A stretch of 64,000 nucleotides of DNA from Blastomussa wellsi (GCA_947652115.1 OX393573.1:9601480-9665479); one strand, 5' to 3'; positions 11,601-22,855 are shown, numbered from the stretch's first letter. A program made the numbers and translations. The notes: a model not told the origin generated them from the sequence alone.

Positions 11601-14600
11601 CGTTTGAAAAAAGTTTTAATCTCTTTTCGAATCTCTTTACGGTGGCCAATTCACATAATCAACCCAGTTGATAAAACCAAATTATATTGTTATACTTCCC
11701 ACTACAGTTTCTTTAGAAACTTACCCCCTCTATTTCAATTATCGCCTGGAGAGTCGTTTTCTATTTACTTAGGGCCATATCTCAGCCATCCTTAGCCTTG
11801 TGAAATTTGTTTACATCGTTCGCAGACCCTACGCAAGATTAAATTTCCTCTTCTTTGTTTATACCTTTACGTTCATGGGCTTCACCCCTTTCGATTAGAT
11901 CTGTGTGTAAAGCGTAGAAGATGTACGAGTTCTAGTGGGATAAGTTATATATATATGTCGTTAGCTGAGTTACTGTGGAACGAAAATGGTCTGAAACTGT
12001 AGTAGGTCTGGAGGAAGGGGTGGGTCTGTATCCTGGTCGTTGGTGTTCACTAAAACGGTCTTTTAAGAGGTCTTTTGGTTTCACCTATGTACTGTTTGTT
12101 GCAATGTCGACAGTGCATCATGTAGAGTTGCAATCGATATCATCACGAATGGTTGTAGTTTTCCCAGTAATTAACAGAAAAGGTGTAGTTAGTGCGGCCG
12201 TCGGTGATGTAGGGGAAAGTAATGCAATTATTTACCACATCTTAAAGATCCTTTGGCGACGTTGGTTTGCGTAACAGTACGTAATTTGGGTCAAACTAAA
12301 ACGTCGTTAAGGTTGTCCGTCCAACAAGAAGCATGGTTTAAAGACGCTGTTGAAACGTGGGGAAGGAGAGGGAATTTTAAAATGTTTTTGCTTACATTCT
12401 TATATTCTTTGTATTCTAGATGATAAAATCTGCCGAGCTTGAATCGATGCACCCGGAGCAAACAGTGTTTCCGTAATTTTATCGTAATTACAAATCCAAT
12501 GGCGCTTTTGAAGCGTGGAAAATAGAATTTTGACGGCTAAGCCTCACCGAGGCTTAGGGGAATAAAACAAAAGATTTTGTATTGAGGCTTTGGGATGAAT
12601 AAATAATTTCTTTTGTTTTATTACCTCAAGCCTCGGCGCCATGTTAGAATTTTAACATATCGGAAATGGTCTATTGCAAACTAAATAGATTCAGTGCGCA
12701 GACTCTCCAGGTGACATAATTCGCTTAACCAAGGCCTATTCCGTACGGTCACGTGACTACCAAATTGTTTTCGGCTTGGTGGTCTTTTCAAATTAAAACT
12801 TCTAAACCAAGGTGCTAAGCTTGCGCGCAAAGCGCGCTGGAACTCCGCTAACAAATGGTGAAATAGCTCTTTAAAGCGTACCTCTTTTAAATGTTCCAAG
12901 ATAGTGTCGCCATTCTGTGATATCTGTGATCCGTCAGTTGAATCATTCTTCCATTTACCAGACGAAATCACTGCGTGCAGCGCATGCGCCACCGTCCAGA
13001 CAGCATCGTAAATAAGACGAGAGGAATCCTTCGTGGAAAGAGGAAATTGATTTCACGCAATTAAAAACTGATGATTAACTCCATAATTTTTGTGTATTAA
13101 TTATTTAGGACTTCTCTAACAAACTAAAAGTCAAATACATGTTTTAAAATAATGTTGGGTCACGTTTGCAATAGGTGAAAAGTTGCCGAATTCAAAAATG
13201 TTTGAGCAAATTTCCGATATCTGGATTCGTTGGCATTTGCTGCGCTGTGCCTTCATGGTTTCACTACTGTAATTAACCCACGGGCCTACATTGTAAAGTC
13301 CATGCATTTTTCCACAAATTAGGCTTCATTGGCTTGCGAAAAAGCCATCTTACAATACGCATTGTATTTATAAAAACAATCTTGTATTTCTGCGGCCGGA
13401 GAAATGTAACAATTCAGTAAACGAAAAACCCTTCTGTTACAACATATTTTGTATTTGTTTTATATTCGAACTTAAAGTTCCTCTGGATTCAAGTTTATTA
13501 AGATTTGCACCCAAGGCTTATAACTTCTATGGCAGCATACTGAGTTACGTAAACTGTTTAAGCTCCGATCAAACGGTCATGATAATTGAAGATAGTTGAT
13601 GATAGTTCCAGCTATCATGTCCGCTTTAGCCTGTTCCAGGCTCTCAGATAGTGGGGCACGCGAAGAAAAGAGGTGGGGTGGGCACTGGGGTGGGCGTCTT
13701 CACCCGACCTCTTCGCTCTTCCGCTCGCTTCACTCGCGTATCTTTCCTTCGCGTGCCCCACTAACTGAGAGCCTGGAACAGGCTATGTCCGTGAACTATC
13801 ATTGACTATCATCAAATATCATTCACTTTTCACTTGTTCAAAATCATTTTAAAATAGTCGTTGATAGTTTTTCCCGCCTGGACACGTACATAATAGTTGA
13901 TGATATTTCGAGGAGTCAAACTGTCATCGACTATCGAAGCGGCCTATCGGAGCTCTATTCTGTGTGTTCATGGGTGTATACTGGCCGTTGTTGACGTCGC
14001 TGTTTGTATTGCATTTTCAAATTAATTCGAAGAGCACATCTCCATCGCCCTTGTATGGAGATTTGACATCATTCGGTTTCTATTGCCGTTAAGTTGTCGG
14101 ATCGGAATATCTGAAAACAGACCTTAATGTGTTGTGATGGTAATTCTGACACCAAGCGTTCCGTCATGGGACTGTTTGAACTATGTGGTTGAAATCCCAT
14201 GACCACTTGCGAGGATTGAACAGCCATACCAGAGGACGAAATCTGAGTTGAATATTAAACAAGAAGTGTTATTAACGATATTTAAAAGCCAGTGCAGTTT
14301 GTTTAATAAAACGGTTAATAACCATCGCTCCGATTTCACTAACCAGGTCGGCAAGAAGCCAGTTGTGTGGCTTTTCAATCTTCAATGAGCAGGAACAATG
14401 CACCTGAATAAGATCAAACAGGTCAAGTATTGTTGCGAAAACAGCACATGTATGTATACCAAATCAGCCTACAGCCAGCCAGCTAATAACTTGAATGAGA
14501 AGATCTAGTAATGTGGTACAGGAGGCTAAAATTGTGATTTTCTGCTCCTTTTCCATTTGCCAGATCACCCGGCATCTTGGGACTGCGAGAACAAGCAATG

Positions 14601-17532
14601 AAATGACAAACGTTTACATGAATTCGTAAAACCTTGCTAAATGCTTGGGAAAGTTCACGTGAAAGATATAGTTACCAGGCGATATTTGGACAAAATCATA
14701 CTCTGTGCTGCAGTCTGGCCTAAAAACACAGGCATTTCAATTGCTTTGCGTAATTTTTTACCTACTTGATTAATAATCTCCTGTACCCAGCGATAATCCA
14801 GTAAGAGTACAAATGCTTCGATTGGTGCGTCGTTGAGCCCAGTCAGTATTCGTTTGGTTTCTTCACAAAGTTTTCTACTGTCGTCATGGTGATCGAGCTC
14901 AAGAGAAATTTTAGAAACCTTGGATTTGGGTGGCAGCCGGGACATAAAATCGTGAGCTAAATGTCGCCATCTAACTGAAAAAATAAGACAGACAACTCGC
15001 GTCACAGTTAGGTATGTCTATTTGTGATCATTTTTCTCTTTTAAGATAAAATTATCACCTATTTTTTTTACACGTACATTATCTTCCAGAGAAGTTGACG
15101 TGCTTTATTGCTAGAGGTAACCAGGGATACGGAACAATAAGAAATATTGGAATGGATCTGGAGCAATCGGATTGGTTTATTTCAGTTATTGATATATGTT
15201 GTCCTGCCTGTTGTGCTAAAAATTTTCTTTTAACTCACGTGACGTCGGATCGATATGGCTGAAAGAATTTTGTTCCACAACGTGTTTAGAGGAGAGCAAA
15301 ACGTTTCAACTATGACGGCCAGGAGATGATGAAAAAAATGTCAGCAAATCGCACCGTTTGATCCACTTTTGGTCGTGACATTCATTCTACTAACCTCCTT
15401 TAATAGCAATCAGCTAAATGCGACCTTACTCAAATGTCAAGAACAATTCTCTCTTACACACCATCATACAAAACAAGAAGACTTGTCCATTGATAATGCG
15501 TAATTATTCCTCTTATTGCATCTGTTATGTCACGCGAGCTTGGCGCCATATTTATTTGGTATGAGGACTGTTTTGCTCTGTCAGAAGAACTGGACCCCAT
15601 ATGTGTGGTTACTAAGGGAATTCTCAGCATAGTACTCAAAGCCTCAAGGGTACCCAAAGCTGGTGAATCCACCAAAAGTGAAACAACGTTGAATCTCAAA
15701 ATTTTTAATGCTGTAAAGACATAAAAATACACAATAAGGACTTCACTGCAGTGATGTAAATGTTGATTCTGATAAATGAAATAAAGATTCTAATAAATTG
15801 ACCTCGCTACCAATGTGTGGCTTCATAGCTCAGTTGGTAGTACTAAAGCATCTCACCGGTATCACGGTGGTCACGGGTTGGAACCTCGTTGATGCCCTGG
15901 GTTTTTTCAGGCTTCTTTATTCCAATTGCGGATTAAATTGGAAATTCACTGCGATGATCATTTCCTACTTTCATCTACATCCACATTTCATATACAATTA
16001 TTTCATTTACTTTACGTCATTCCAATTTAAGTTAAACTAATAGACACAAGGTTTTTCAATAGTTTGCTTTACGTACAATACTCCAGCTATACATTCACAT
16101 GATATTCTCCTGCGAACACAACATCTACCCGGCTCCCAGACCAAAGTTCAACTTGAAAACTGAAAGCTATGTCTTACCGTAATCAAACATTTCGTGATTC
16201 GTGATCAGTTGCTCTTCAAAAGCTACCATTGTTGTGTTTGGTAGTAAGCTTAAGTCTGAGTTTACATGTTTGATTGCAAGTTTAAATATATTCCATGCCT
16301 GGCTGTTACTTGAATTTGATGAAAGCGCTAAAATAAAGAAAACGGTTTCTAATTATCATCATCATCATGTTCATCATTATCAATTACAGATATAAACTTG
16401 TACCCCTCTTGCAAATCGGCTCAGCTGAAGATTAAGCCAAGCTTTTGTATTGTATGTGTTTTTTAGCACAGCACTGATGTTCGTTCTATTATCCACAAAG
16501 GATCTTTGGACTGAAATAGGTTTTTTAAAACACTGTTTTAAATGAACGGCAACTTTATGTTCGTGACTTGAGCGAAAAGATAAAAAGAACCGATAAGAAG
16601 CTTTTGAAATTTATCAGGAGTGAAGTATATCATAATCATAATCCTCTACTAACTATGTTCTGCTTGTAGTTTATGTTTTATCATAGTTAGTAGAGGCCTG
16701 GAAGCTTTAAATTCCATTCAGGCAGCTCGTGTAACTATGACACAACAACGACCACACTCTTTGTAAGTTCATAAGTTTAGAAGCTACAAAACGATTTATA
16801 ATTAAAAAATAAACAATGTTTTATATATATTGATATGACAGATAGCCTGGATGCGGGCGCCTGTTAGGTGATGAAGGAAACGGGGCTTTTCACGACACAT
16901 AAAATTGCCAATTCATTATTAAACTGTAAAACACATGCAGAGCTAAGCAGGTGAAATTCAAAGCACTCACAAAATGACATCGTTTTGCTGACCATAATTT
17001 TTAAACATTCTTAACAACACCTAAAAAGTGTTGAAGAAGACAGCAAATTCAGTCCGTAAACTGAGCTTTACGGGCAGGTAGTCCATATTTAAAACGCCAA
17101 GAAGGCGTACAAATTCACAACTGAACGTATTTTAAAAGTGGCATGCTGTGAACGCTATCTCGTTAAATGTCGACAAATAAGGGCATCCCTTAAAACATTT
17201 AGTCAGATCTTATTTCGCAGTTAAGTCGGTAACTAGAAAAATGGTGTCACATTTGCCAGAATCGTTCAGAACTGAAGGCTTTACCAACCCCATTTAACAA
17301 AACTAACGTTTTTACTTAAAGTGTAGCAGTAGTGTACCTGGGAATTGGAACTTGTTTGGATTTAACCGGGAGGATAAATTCATCGTAGTTTTTAAACCTG
17401 TAAGAATGAGTAATCTAACGGCTTACCAATATAAACAGCTGACGGTACAGTACTCGTAAAGCTAGCGATGCGATAGTACCATGATGCAATAATCACAAAC
17501 GCCAGCCAGAACCGCGTTGGAAAAGCAGCCAT
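5431..17532 (-). CDS. Ionotropic glutamate receptor subunit A (13 exons)
   Basis: This is a ligand-gated cation channel subunit of the plasma membrane. The coding exons are 17427-17532, 16178-16327, 15462-15710, 14676-14974, 14323-14403, 12882-13028, 10575-10679, 10289-10414, 9461-9643, 8424-8787, 7958-8320, 6797-6970 and 5431-5600. All junctions are GT/AG and the frame stays open for about 838 residues, the usual family length. The order is signal peptide, amino-terminal domain, S1, M1, pore loop (MLQQG), M3 (TYTANLAAF), S2 ending PCDLRTG, and M4. The Gln at the Q/R/N site and SPLTINSER in S1 place it with the non-NMDA-type families in pore, with a GluN1-like S1 strand; the exact class is not assigned. 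An acceptor just before the ATG implies a 5' UTR exon upstream. The 3' end of exon 5 is the least certain boundary. Confidence 0.9.
5919..6079. mobile_element. Foldback element, 'ccatttccgagtt' family, copy 1
   Basis: Ends AGACCATTTCCGAGTTC and AACTCGGAAATAGCCT are inverted. The interior has CATATGAAAATG and CATGCAAA like the copies at 25872, 30973 and 50365. It lies in the last intron of iGluR-A. Confidence 0.7.
6526..6531 (-). terminator. Pol III terminator of tRNA-Trp
   Basis: On the minus strand a T6 run starts 8 bases after the end of the tRNA-Trp, as expected for RNA polymerase III termination. Confidence 0.7.
6540..6610 (-). tRNA. tRNA-Trp (anticodon CCA)
   Basis: It folds as a full cloverleaf: acceptor GACTCCG pairs with CGGGGTC, D arm GCGC...GCGC, anticodon stem TCTGA/TCAGA around CTCCAGA (anticodon CCA), T arm GCGTG/CACGT (one non-standard pair) around TTCGAAT. 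The A-box TGGCGCAATGG and B-box GTTCGAATC are intact and there is no intron. It is very close to animal tRNA-Trp. It sits in the last intron of iGluR-A on the same strand. Confidence 0.93.
6797..6970 (-). CDS. iGluR-A exon 12: S2 end
   Basis: It encodes GSYGIAMPKHSPY, then NISVAILKLQE and WRKWWEYKSQCPK, the usual 'g.g.al.k.sp......il.l.e.g.ld.l..kWw....C' ending of S2. Donor GCAG|GTTTGT, phase 1. Confidence 0.88.
7271..7343 (-). pseudogene. tRNA-Trp pseudogene
   Basis: It is a degraded relative of the 6540 tRNA: GACCCCGG at one end, TCTGATCTGGAATCAG over the anticodon arm (CCA kept), but the B-box and D arm are broken. Confidence 0.65.
7958..8320 (-). CDS. iGluR-A exon 11: M3 and S2
   Basis: M3 is FWFCILIWISTYTANLAAF. 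S2 has MRDSAIHQFFR where AMPA-type receptors have a Gly-Ser-Thr, then AEKPSTEYI with the pocket Glu, and PCDLRTG. 363 bases, the same length as the equivalent iGluR-B exon. Confidence 0.92.
8424..8787 (-). CDS. iGluR-A exon 10: S1 end, M1 and pore loop
   Basis: SPLTINSERLQVLEFSKPFM keeps the Pro, Thr and Arg that hold the ligand carboxyl group. M1 is VWLVTLACLLFVTILMYLV. The pore loop FFNSLWFCLASMLQQG has Gln at the Q/R/N site. 364 bases, donor CAG|GTAAGC, phase 1. Confidence 0.92.
9040..9320. repeat. GTCAAA/TTTGAC-rich segment
   Basis: About 280 bases in an iGluR-A intron with many GTCAAA and TTTGAC words in both orientations, in part as hairpins (TTTGACTTTAGTCAAAG near 9090). It is probably a decayed foldback element. 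Confidence 0.5.
9461..9643 (-). CDS. iGluR-A exon 9: ligand-binding S1
   Basis: It encodes DAPFVMERKDGKLEGFSIDL and YEVYQSPDGLYGG, the core of S1 (PFV, EGFSIDL, PDGLYG). Acceptor TATGATAG, donor AAT|GTAAGT, phase 0. Confidence 0.9.
10289..10414 (-). CDS. iGluR-A exon 8: linker into S1
   Basis: It encodes IGQWSSSQRKLQL and RRLKVVVVK, matching 'vG.W....L' and 'L.VVTV' at the start of S1. 126 bases, phase 0; acceptor TTTACTAG, donor AAG|GTGAGA. Confidence 0.82.
10575..10679 (-). CDS. iGluR-A exon 7: linker beta-strands
   Basis: It encodes VVITGTTDVIQFNGSGGR and LDVRNL, the 'F.G.TG.V.F...G.R...Y.I.N' block before the ligand-binding domain. Acceptor TTTTTTCAG, donor ACG|GTTAGT, phase 0. No counterpart was found in iGluR-B. 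Confidence 0.85.
10708..11233. mobile_element. 526-bp MITE in iGluR-A
   Basis: Terminal repeats CTTAAAGTGCCTATGAA (left) and TTCATAGGCGCTTTAAG (right). A second inverted block, TAACGATTTTACAAGCCTTC near 10778, returns inverted near 11120. No transposase. It lies 28 bases upstream of exon 7 (10575-10679). Confidence 0.8.
11626..11730 (+). mobile_element. Penelope-like 3' end fragment
   Basis: It has CGAATCTCTTTACGGTGGCC, the CAACCCAGTTGATAAAACC block and TTTCTTTAGAAACTTACCCC, as at 4690-4870. Confidence 0.75.
11955..12160 (-). pseudogene. Decayed Penelope-like GIY-YIG fragment, second lineage
   Basis: The minus strand reads HCRHCNKQYIGETKRPLK near 12070-12125, a GIY-YIG start of the type found in Penelope-like elements, before stops and frame changes. 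It differs from the LYIGETGRRL lineage at 4178. Confidence 0.6.
12530..12675. mobile_element. MITE of the 'tatatcggaa' family, copy 1
   Basis: It has paired blocks AAGCCTCACCGAGGCTTAGG, GGGAATAAAACAAAAGA, the inverted CTTTTGTTTTATT, and the right end CATGTTAGAATTTTAACATA. The left terminus is eroded. A full copy is at 56533-56700. Confidence 0.7.
12882..13028 (-). CDS. iGluR-A exon 6: end of amino-terminal domain
   Basis: It encodes RLIYDAVWTVAHALHAVISS and TILEHLKE, matching the conserved YDA helix that closes the amino-terminal domain. It is 147 bases, phase 0 on both sides (donor GAG|GTACGC). Confidence 0.85.
13560..13956. mobile_element. Nested foldback element
   Basis: Outer ends AGCTCCGAT (13561) and ATCGGAGCT (13947) are inverted, with ATGATAGT/ACTATCAT words inside. 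An inner hairpin pairs TAGCCTGTTCCAGGCTCTCA (about 13628) with its reverse complement near 13766-13785. Confidence 0.7.
14323..14403 (-). CDS. iGluR-A exon 5: amino-terminal domain (3' end uncertain)
   Basis: It encodes EKPHNWLLADLVSEIGAM, which aligns with ELPHMYKSIANHIGN of iGluR-B exon 5. The acceptor CTTATTCAG fits phase 0. The donor is a weak ATG|GTTATT; CTG|GTTAGT 18 bases earlier is an alternative. Confidence 0.6.
14676..14974 (-). CDS. iGluR-A exon 4: amino-terminal domain
   Basis: It encodes RWRHLAHDFMSRL to SMILSKYRL. The acceptor is TTTTTTCAG; the donor is CTG|GTAACT, phase 0. It is 93 bases longer than the equivalent exon of iGluR-B (44751-44956). Confidence 0.8.
15462..15710 (-). 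CDS. iGluR-A exon 3: amino-terminal domain
   Basis: It encodes RIPLVTTHMGSSSSD and ITHYQWTSLLVLYDG, the typical 'go to the site, fight through' pattern of the amino-terminal domain (W before the strand, then YD). The acceptor is TTTACAG. The donor GATG|GTGTGT is chosen over GTAAGA four bases on because only it keeps the phase of exon 4. Confidence 0.85.
15816..16025 (+). mobile_element. tRNA-Thr-derived SINE, copy 3
   Basis: TGGCTTCATAGCTCAGTTGG, a CACCGGTATCACGG arm and GGTCACGGGTTGGAA head, then the TTCACTGCGATGATCATTTC body. It has a five-base insertion in the D arm, so it is not a working tRNA. It lies in an iGluR-A intron. Confidence 0.75.
16178..16327 (-). CDS. iGluR-A exon 2: amino-terminal domain
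   Basis: It encodes AWNIFKLAIKHVNSDLSL, the first helix of the LIVBP-like amino-terminal domain. It enters and leaves in phase 1 (donor G|GTAAGAC). The matching exon of iGluR-B is 42438-42575. Confidence 0.85.
17427..17532 (-). CDS. iGluR-A exon 1: start and signal peptide
   Basis: MAAFPTRFWLAFVIIASWYY begins the protein: a short N-region, then a hydrophobic core, so a signal peptide. An acceptor (TTCTAATACAG) sits 11 bases before the ATG. The donor is G|GTAAGC, phase 1. Confidence 0.85.
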
Positions 17533-18229
17533 TGACTTCGCTCCTGTATTAGAAAATTATAATTAGTTTCATTTCACATTTTTAGGGACCCTTTTTGAGG
17601 GTCTAAAAAATAATTTAGACCATAACACTTTCCTAATATCATTCAAGTTGTGAAGTCCACGACTCACATCGTGGAAGAACATTGGAATATCTGCTCAACG
17701 TAGCAGCTATCTCAAGCCGAGAGATTTAAGTGCTTTGGTTTTCCAGCTGTTTCAAGACGAGAGAATCGAACATGATTGCAGCAATTAAAAGTGGCTATCA
17801 TTCGTAGCTATAGCAATAAACGTGGCTTCCACTCGTACGAAGAAAGACTAATTGAAAATTTGTTACAGGGGACCAAAACCAAAGCCTGCTGCTTCGCCAG
17901 TTGGAGATATCGAAGGACTAAATAAGCCTAGCTAGGCGTTCCGTCAGTTGACAGTGACTTACGCGAACTAGAAATGTAATTACAATTGGACTAGGAATTT
18001 TAAGGGAGAACTCAAAACAAACATGATGATTTTTGCTTTAAATGAAAATGTTAATGATGTTGTGTCTACTTAGAGCTGGACGTATTATATTCACTTCAAT
18101 CCGTGTGAAACCTATCCGCAGAACACGTCATAAAAATGGTAAAATACCGCTGAAACATTGCTGTTTTCAAATTGTTTCCATCTACCCAGTGTGTTCCTAA
18201 TAGGACACGTTATAACAAACCTCACTGGA

Positions 18230-18246
18230 ACTGAATAGAGGGGGCA

Positions 18247-18283
<37 letters not shown>

Positions 18284-18345
18284 GTATAACAATATAATTT
18301 GCTTTTATCAACTGGGTTGATAATGTCAATTGGCCACCGTAAAGA
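18230..18345 (-). mobile_element. Penelope-like 3' end fragment
   Basis: The reverse complement of the same end block: GGGGCAAGTTTCTAAAGAAA, CAACTGGGTTGATAATG and GGCCACCGTAAAGAG. Confidence 0.75.
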
Positions 18346-18784
18346 GAAAACTGAAAAAAAACTGAGCTGTTTGCAAAACAAATGGACATTAATACTGCTT
18401 TGTAAAGACAAATTAAAGCAAAACAGTGCCGCTTTCCAGGTCTTTCTGAACGTAAATCTCTTGCAATGACTCTATTTCTGCCAATATTGATTTTACATTC
18501 CAATTTTCTCAAGTTGACAACTTCAAAAATTGAAATACGTTCTTGTGACGAGTTTAAGAAAAGTCTCTGCCAGAAATTGAATGTTAATGCTTTTCTGTTT
18601 TTAATTGTTTTTCAAAGATCTCCCATTGACCAACGAAATGTGTTATTACTCAGTTTCTATAGAAATCAACCGGACAAACGAGTAATTGTTTATTTTATTT
18701 TTATTTTTTTTTTATTTCTGTTTTAGGCAATTCATAATATACGTATAAATATAAATCGTCTCTTAAACTCTAAACAAGATTTAA

Positions 18785-18876
18785 AAGATGTCGGAAGGGC
18801 ATTTTGCACTGTGTCATAAACAAGTAACATATTTATAAGATGTCAGAGGGGCATTTTGCACTGTCTGAACATTCGT
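18785..18876. repeat. 52-bp direct duplication
   Basis: AAGATGTCGGAAGGGCATTT and the following CACTGT recur 52 bases on as AAGATGTCAGAGGGGCATTT. Confidence 0.7.
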
Positions 18877-21583
18877 CAAAACGTGCTGATAACACAGTAC
18901 ACTAGGAACTAACACCAAAAACACACTTTTGGAAATTTCATGACATTCAGCACCTTGGATTTTTATACAAAAAAATTCTTAAATTTCGTAATTATGTTTG
19001 TCAAAGTGTGCAGGGTTCATTGTCAGTGCCTGACGTATACATCCTGGTCAAACGATTGTTTATTTTCTCAGTGTTGAACTTGTTTTAAAAAAATTAATTT
19101 TTAGTTTTGCCTCAACTTGACAAGAATTATATCAAAACCACAACATAAAATAGAACTTAAAGCTGTCATTTCTGTAAAGCATACACAATTACCACAGAGA
19201 AATCAATAACGCCAAAGCTAAAATACCTCATGTAGCGCTGGACGTTCATAGTCACTGTTAGCGTACGAAATAATCAATATTCTAGCTATGGTTGAAACAT
19301 TCCATATCGAGTAACTTATAGCTCGTCGTGTTGAAATTATCATAATCAGTGACTTGCTTTTGTTTTTTATTACAGTTATAAATTTATATTTTACAATTTA
19401 ACTGACAAGATATGCGATAATTTTAAATCAGATGAAACAACGAAGAAAAGAATAAGTTTTGGTTAAAACTTGTAAGTTGAAACCTCGCCGGGCAATAAAT
19501 GTAACTGAAGTAATTTGCGGAGTACAGCCCACGAAATATTAAAGCCAAGGAATTTCTTTTACATCTTTAATAAATTATTGTCGCTGAATTTTTTACTGCT
19601 ATGATTTCGAAAGGGCCTAAAATGTCATATAAAAAAATAATTTTTTGAAACTCAAATACCAAAAAACAAAGTTGCATTCATTTATCTTAACTACTGATTT
19701 TTATAACGTTTTATAACGTTTCGCATACAGGAGATATTTTTACATGAAACTTGTAATTGTAAAATACCTAATTTTAAAAATGAAATAATGTAATATACAC
19801 TTACATTTAATCACTTCTCTCTTCATTTCGATTTTTCCGTATTAATGGTGATAATTCTGTAAAGGACGTACGGAAACTGTCGAATAGCAATTTTATTGGC
19901 GCGCCTGACTCTGCTCTGAACCTAACTCATATATAGGTTGAATATTCTCATGAAAAAACAGCGCCTGCTGTGGAAATAAATTGACGTCTGAAACCGCAAT
20001 TGAACGAGGCAGTTTGCCAAATTGCTTTGTGCATTTTAAATTCCATTCCGCCATACAAACGTGTTTGTATTGTACTGTCCGTGTTCAATTTCCTAGATCT
20101 AACGTTCATGGTTGATATCATGCATCCTAAAAAATGTCAACTGATTTAACAAATGATAAAGGAATCGTTTGAAATATCCGGGTTTGAAAACCGTTCATAT
20201 AGTCAATTTTAATAATAAAGTACACTTTAGTCAGAGCTGAATATAAGTGGCTGTTAAAGTATAATTCGTGCGAAAAAGATTGATAATTTTTGGTAGAGAA
20301 CACCCGGGGCACAGCCTTTGCGTATGTTCTTGGCTAGAATTGAAATCCGTAACACGACACCACATTTCTGTATGCTAATTTGGTGCAATCAATAATTAAT
20401 ACGGGCTTTGGAGTTGCATACCCTCCCAATGAGAGAACTGTATGATGCTGTCACAGCTTACTTCTGAGAAAACGTCGCTCAACACTTTCTACAGCCAGCA
20501 TTATTTTTGCACGGACCAACAATCCAGTTCACCCTTGAAAACGGCAATGTCACACAAATGTCCAGTTACGATTTGCGATGTTCCCCTTACATCCGATTCC
20601 GATGTTATATCAGAAATACACCAACACACGGATAACTCTGTCAAAAAGTGATCGTTTAGTGGTACGGGATATCTCGACCGTAGTTTTCATTCATTGCTCG
20701 TGACTGTATTTTCCTCGACGTCTTATTTCGATCACGAGTGAGCGTAACGTTTCAAAAAAGAAGAGTTTTGTTTGTTCTTGAGTTCTTCTGTGATATATAT
20801 TCAACACAACCGAACCGATTAGCTAAAATCAGGAAAGGCAAGGCATTATGGAATGCGCGATTTGATATTTTGACGTTCAAAAACCTTTCCTGTATTTTTC
20901 TTGTGGTCAATCGTCTTCTCAATAAAAGGCTGATATATTGGAAAAGGTTTAGGTGGTATTTACGGGTACGGTGGGTGAAGGTAAAATATCAAAGGGATAT
21001 ATCCGTAGCTCTCAAGGAGTCTTTTACCTTCAAGCAGTGTGGAACGGCGTTCATATAAAAACTCAATCAGACGGTTTTAAATTTTATTTATCTGATACTC
21101 GGACCAAACGTCGAACTGTTCGTACGTCCAACTATATAAAACTCAATTATTTCCTTTTAGTTCGAATAAACCAATATTATCTTGCATGACATGAAGCACA
21201 AAAATAACGACTAGAGATCAAGTTTGGTACAAAAGACGAGTTAAATTGGCATCGACTTAAACTGCATTAAATTCGACTAATAAGAGTAAATTTCAGCAGA
21301 GATAAATCAAATTGTAGAAGAATACTGCCTTAAGTTTCTTTATAATATCCAGTTACCACAGGGTTATAGTGCTCGTTGATATTGAACGAGGCCAAGAAAG
21401 CGAACAAGTTTTACTACATTTACAACGTTTTCACGACTGTATAATTCCACGTCTTCAAATGTCTGACCATGGCTATTGCATCCTTTCTCCACAGGCAATC
21501 AACTGAGGTGAATTGCATCTTGCGATATGATTGGCTATCCTAGTCATTTTCAGACACCATTTAAATGAACCTTTGAGCCCACC

Positions 21584-21859
21584 TTGCGTCTTTATTCCTT
21601 TTTTAAGAAGAGCAGCTCACCCGCAACTGAGAAGCCCAGCGCGGGGGCTGGGACGAGTGCCCAAGCTCCTCAGCAACCTCCTGGAAGAAACAAGACAGGG
21701 AAAATAAAAGCGTGTTTCATTGGAGATACTTCGTTTTATTTATTAGACTCCCAAAGGGATTTACGTCGTAAATTGAGGTATCGCAAGTTTGCTAATCTCA
21801 TCAAGGATGATCTAACCAATCAGCGCATGCATTGGTGTTATTTCTTAGCCAATCATTAG
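21584..21859 (+). pseudogene. Possible transposase-type N-terminal fragment
   Basis: The open frame (no ATG; begins at TTG) reads LYSFFKKSSSPATEK, then a Gly/Pro/Gln-rich stretch. Such 'SFF-K' starts are common in hAT-like and ZMYM-like repeat proteins. The rest does not resemble anything recognised. Confidence 0.22.
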
Positions 21860-22275
21860 CTTTCAAACTTGGTATTTGTTGAAAGAAAGTCAAGAATAGC
21901 ATCACAAGAGCTGCACTGAGGTGGACATGAGATAGTGGAAGAAGCAACCGAGGCCGGCCACGAAAAGACATGTGTGAGATGCGTGGGGGAGAACGATCGT
22001 CTCGATCGTTCTCCTCCACGCAGGAAGTCTAGAAAACTGCTACGAACAGAAAGGATTGGAAATATCTGGCCTCAGCTCAGCTTTATGTGCCACAAAGGCG
22101 CTTTTGATTTGCCTGCTGATTGGCTCATGGCGTTAATTACGTTTGATGTGAGACGTGTCAAATGTGGTAATCTTGGTTTTGGCTTTCAGGGACCGCAGGG
22201 CATATAGGTGATTGGCGGGGGGGCTAACGCAAATGCCGTAGACAATTGTAGCGCGCGCCCCAGGCGCAAATCCAT

Positions 22276-22602
22276 GGGTGCGACTATATCACGGGCGATG
22301 AGCCGGGATGTTCATCGGTGGACACCTGACGATGAGTTATACCACATCGTATAATAGCACGCAGCGCTATTGTTTTAGGGCTAGGGTCCATTATTACTGT
22401 TGTTTGTTTATCATTTTTTCACCCGAAGTGCTTCTTAGGCTAACCGGAGTTCTGGCTGAAAAAATGATAAACAAACAACAGTAATAATGGACCCTAGCTC
22501 TAAAACAATAGCGCTGCGTGCTATTATACGATGTGGTATAACTCATCGTCAGGTGTCCACCGATGAACATCCCGGCTCATCGCCCGTGATATAGTCGCAC
22601 CC
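22276..22602. mobile_element. Near-perfect foldback element, 145-bp arms
   Basis: Arms 22276-22420 and 22458-22602 are reverse complements with one mismatch seen (TTTAGGGCTAG against TTTAGAGCTAG), around a 37-bp loop. AATCCAT occurs just outside both ends and may be a target duplication. Such identity points to recent movement or to arm-to-arm conversion. Degraded relatives are at 27790 and 28360. Confidence 0.88.
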
Positions 22603-22855
22603 GCAATCCATCTATGGAAGCCCGGGGATATGCTCCCCTGGACAATTTTTAAAATGAATGCTCCCAAAATGGATGAAAATGCATCCCGATACACCAGACG
22701 CATTAAATTAAATTTTATTATAGCATATCTGTGAGAGCAGTGAAACTGTAATATTCCAAGTGGGAGAATTTAATATTTTTCCCCAGCCCCCCTCCCCCGG
22801 CTCCGTGGATCGCGGCTTTACAAGATCCTCAGAAGTAATGAATGTGCGCTAAACA

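Larger units (their letters stand above)
18346..22275. other. Intergenic interval upstream of iGluR-A
   Basis: No exon with family resemblance, tRNA or long inverted repeat was recognised before 22276. Small items are a 52-bp direct duplication at 18785, a doubled TTATAACGTT near 19700, and a short palindrome at about 21986-22020 (GAACGATCGTCTCGATCGTT). The iGluR-A promoter and 5' UTR exon should lie between 17543 and here but were not identified. Confidence 0.5.
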
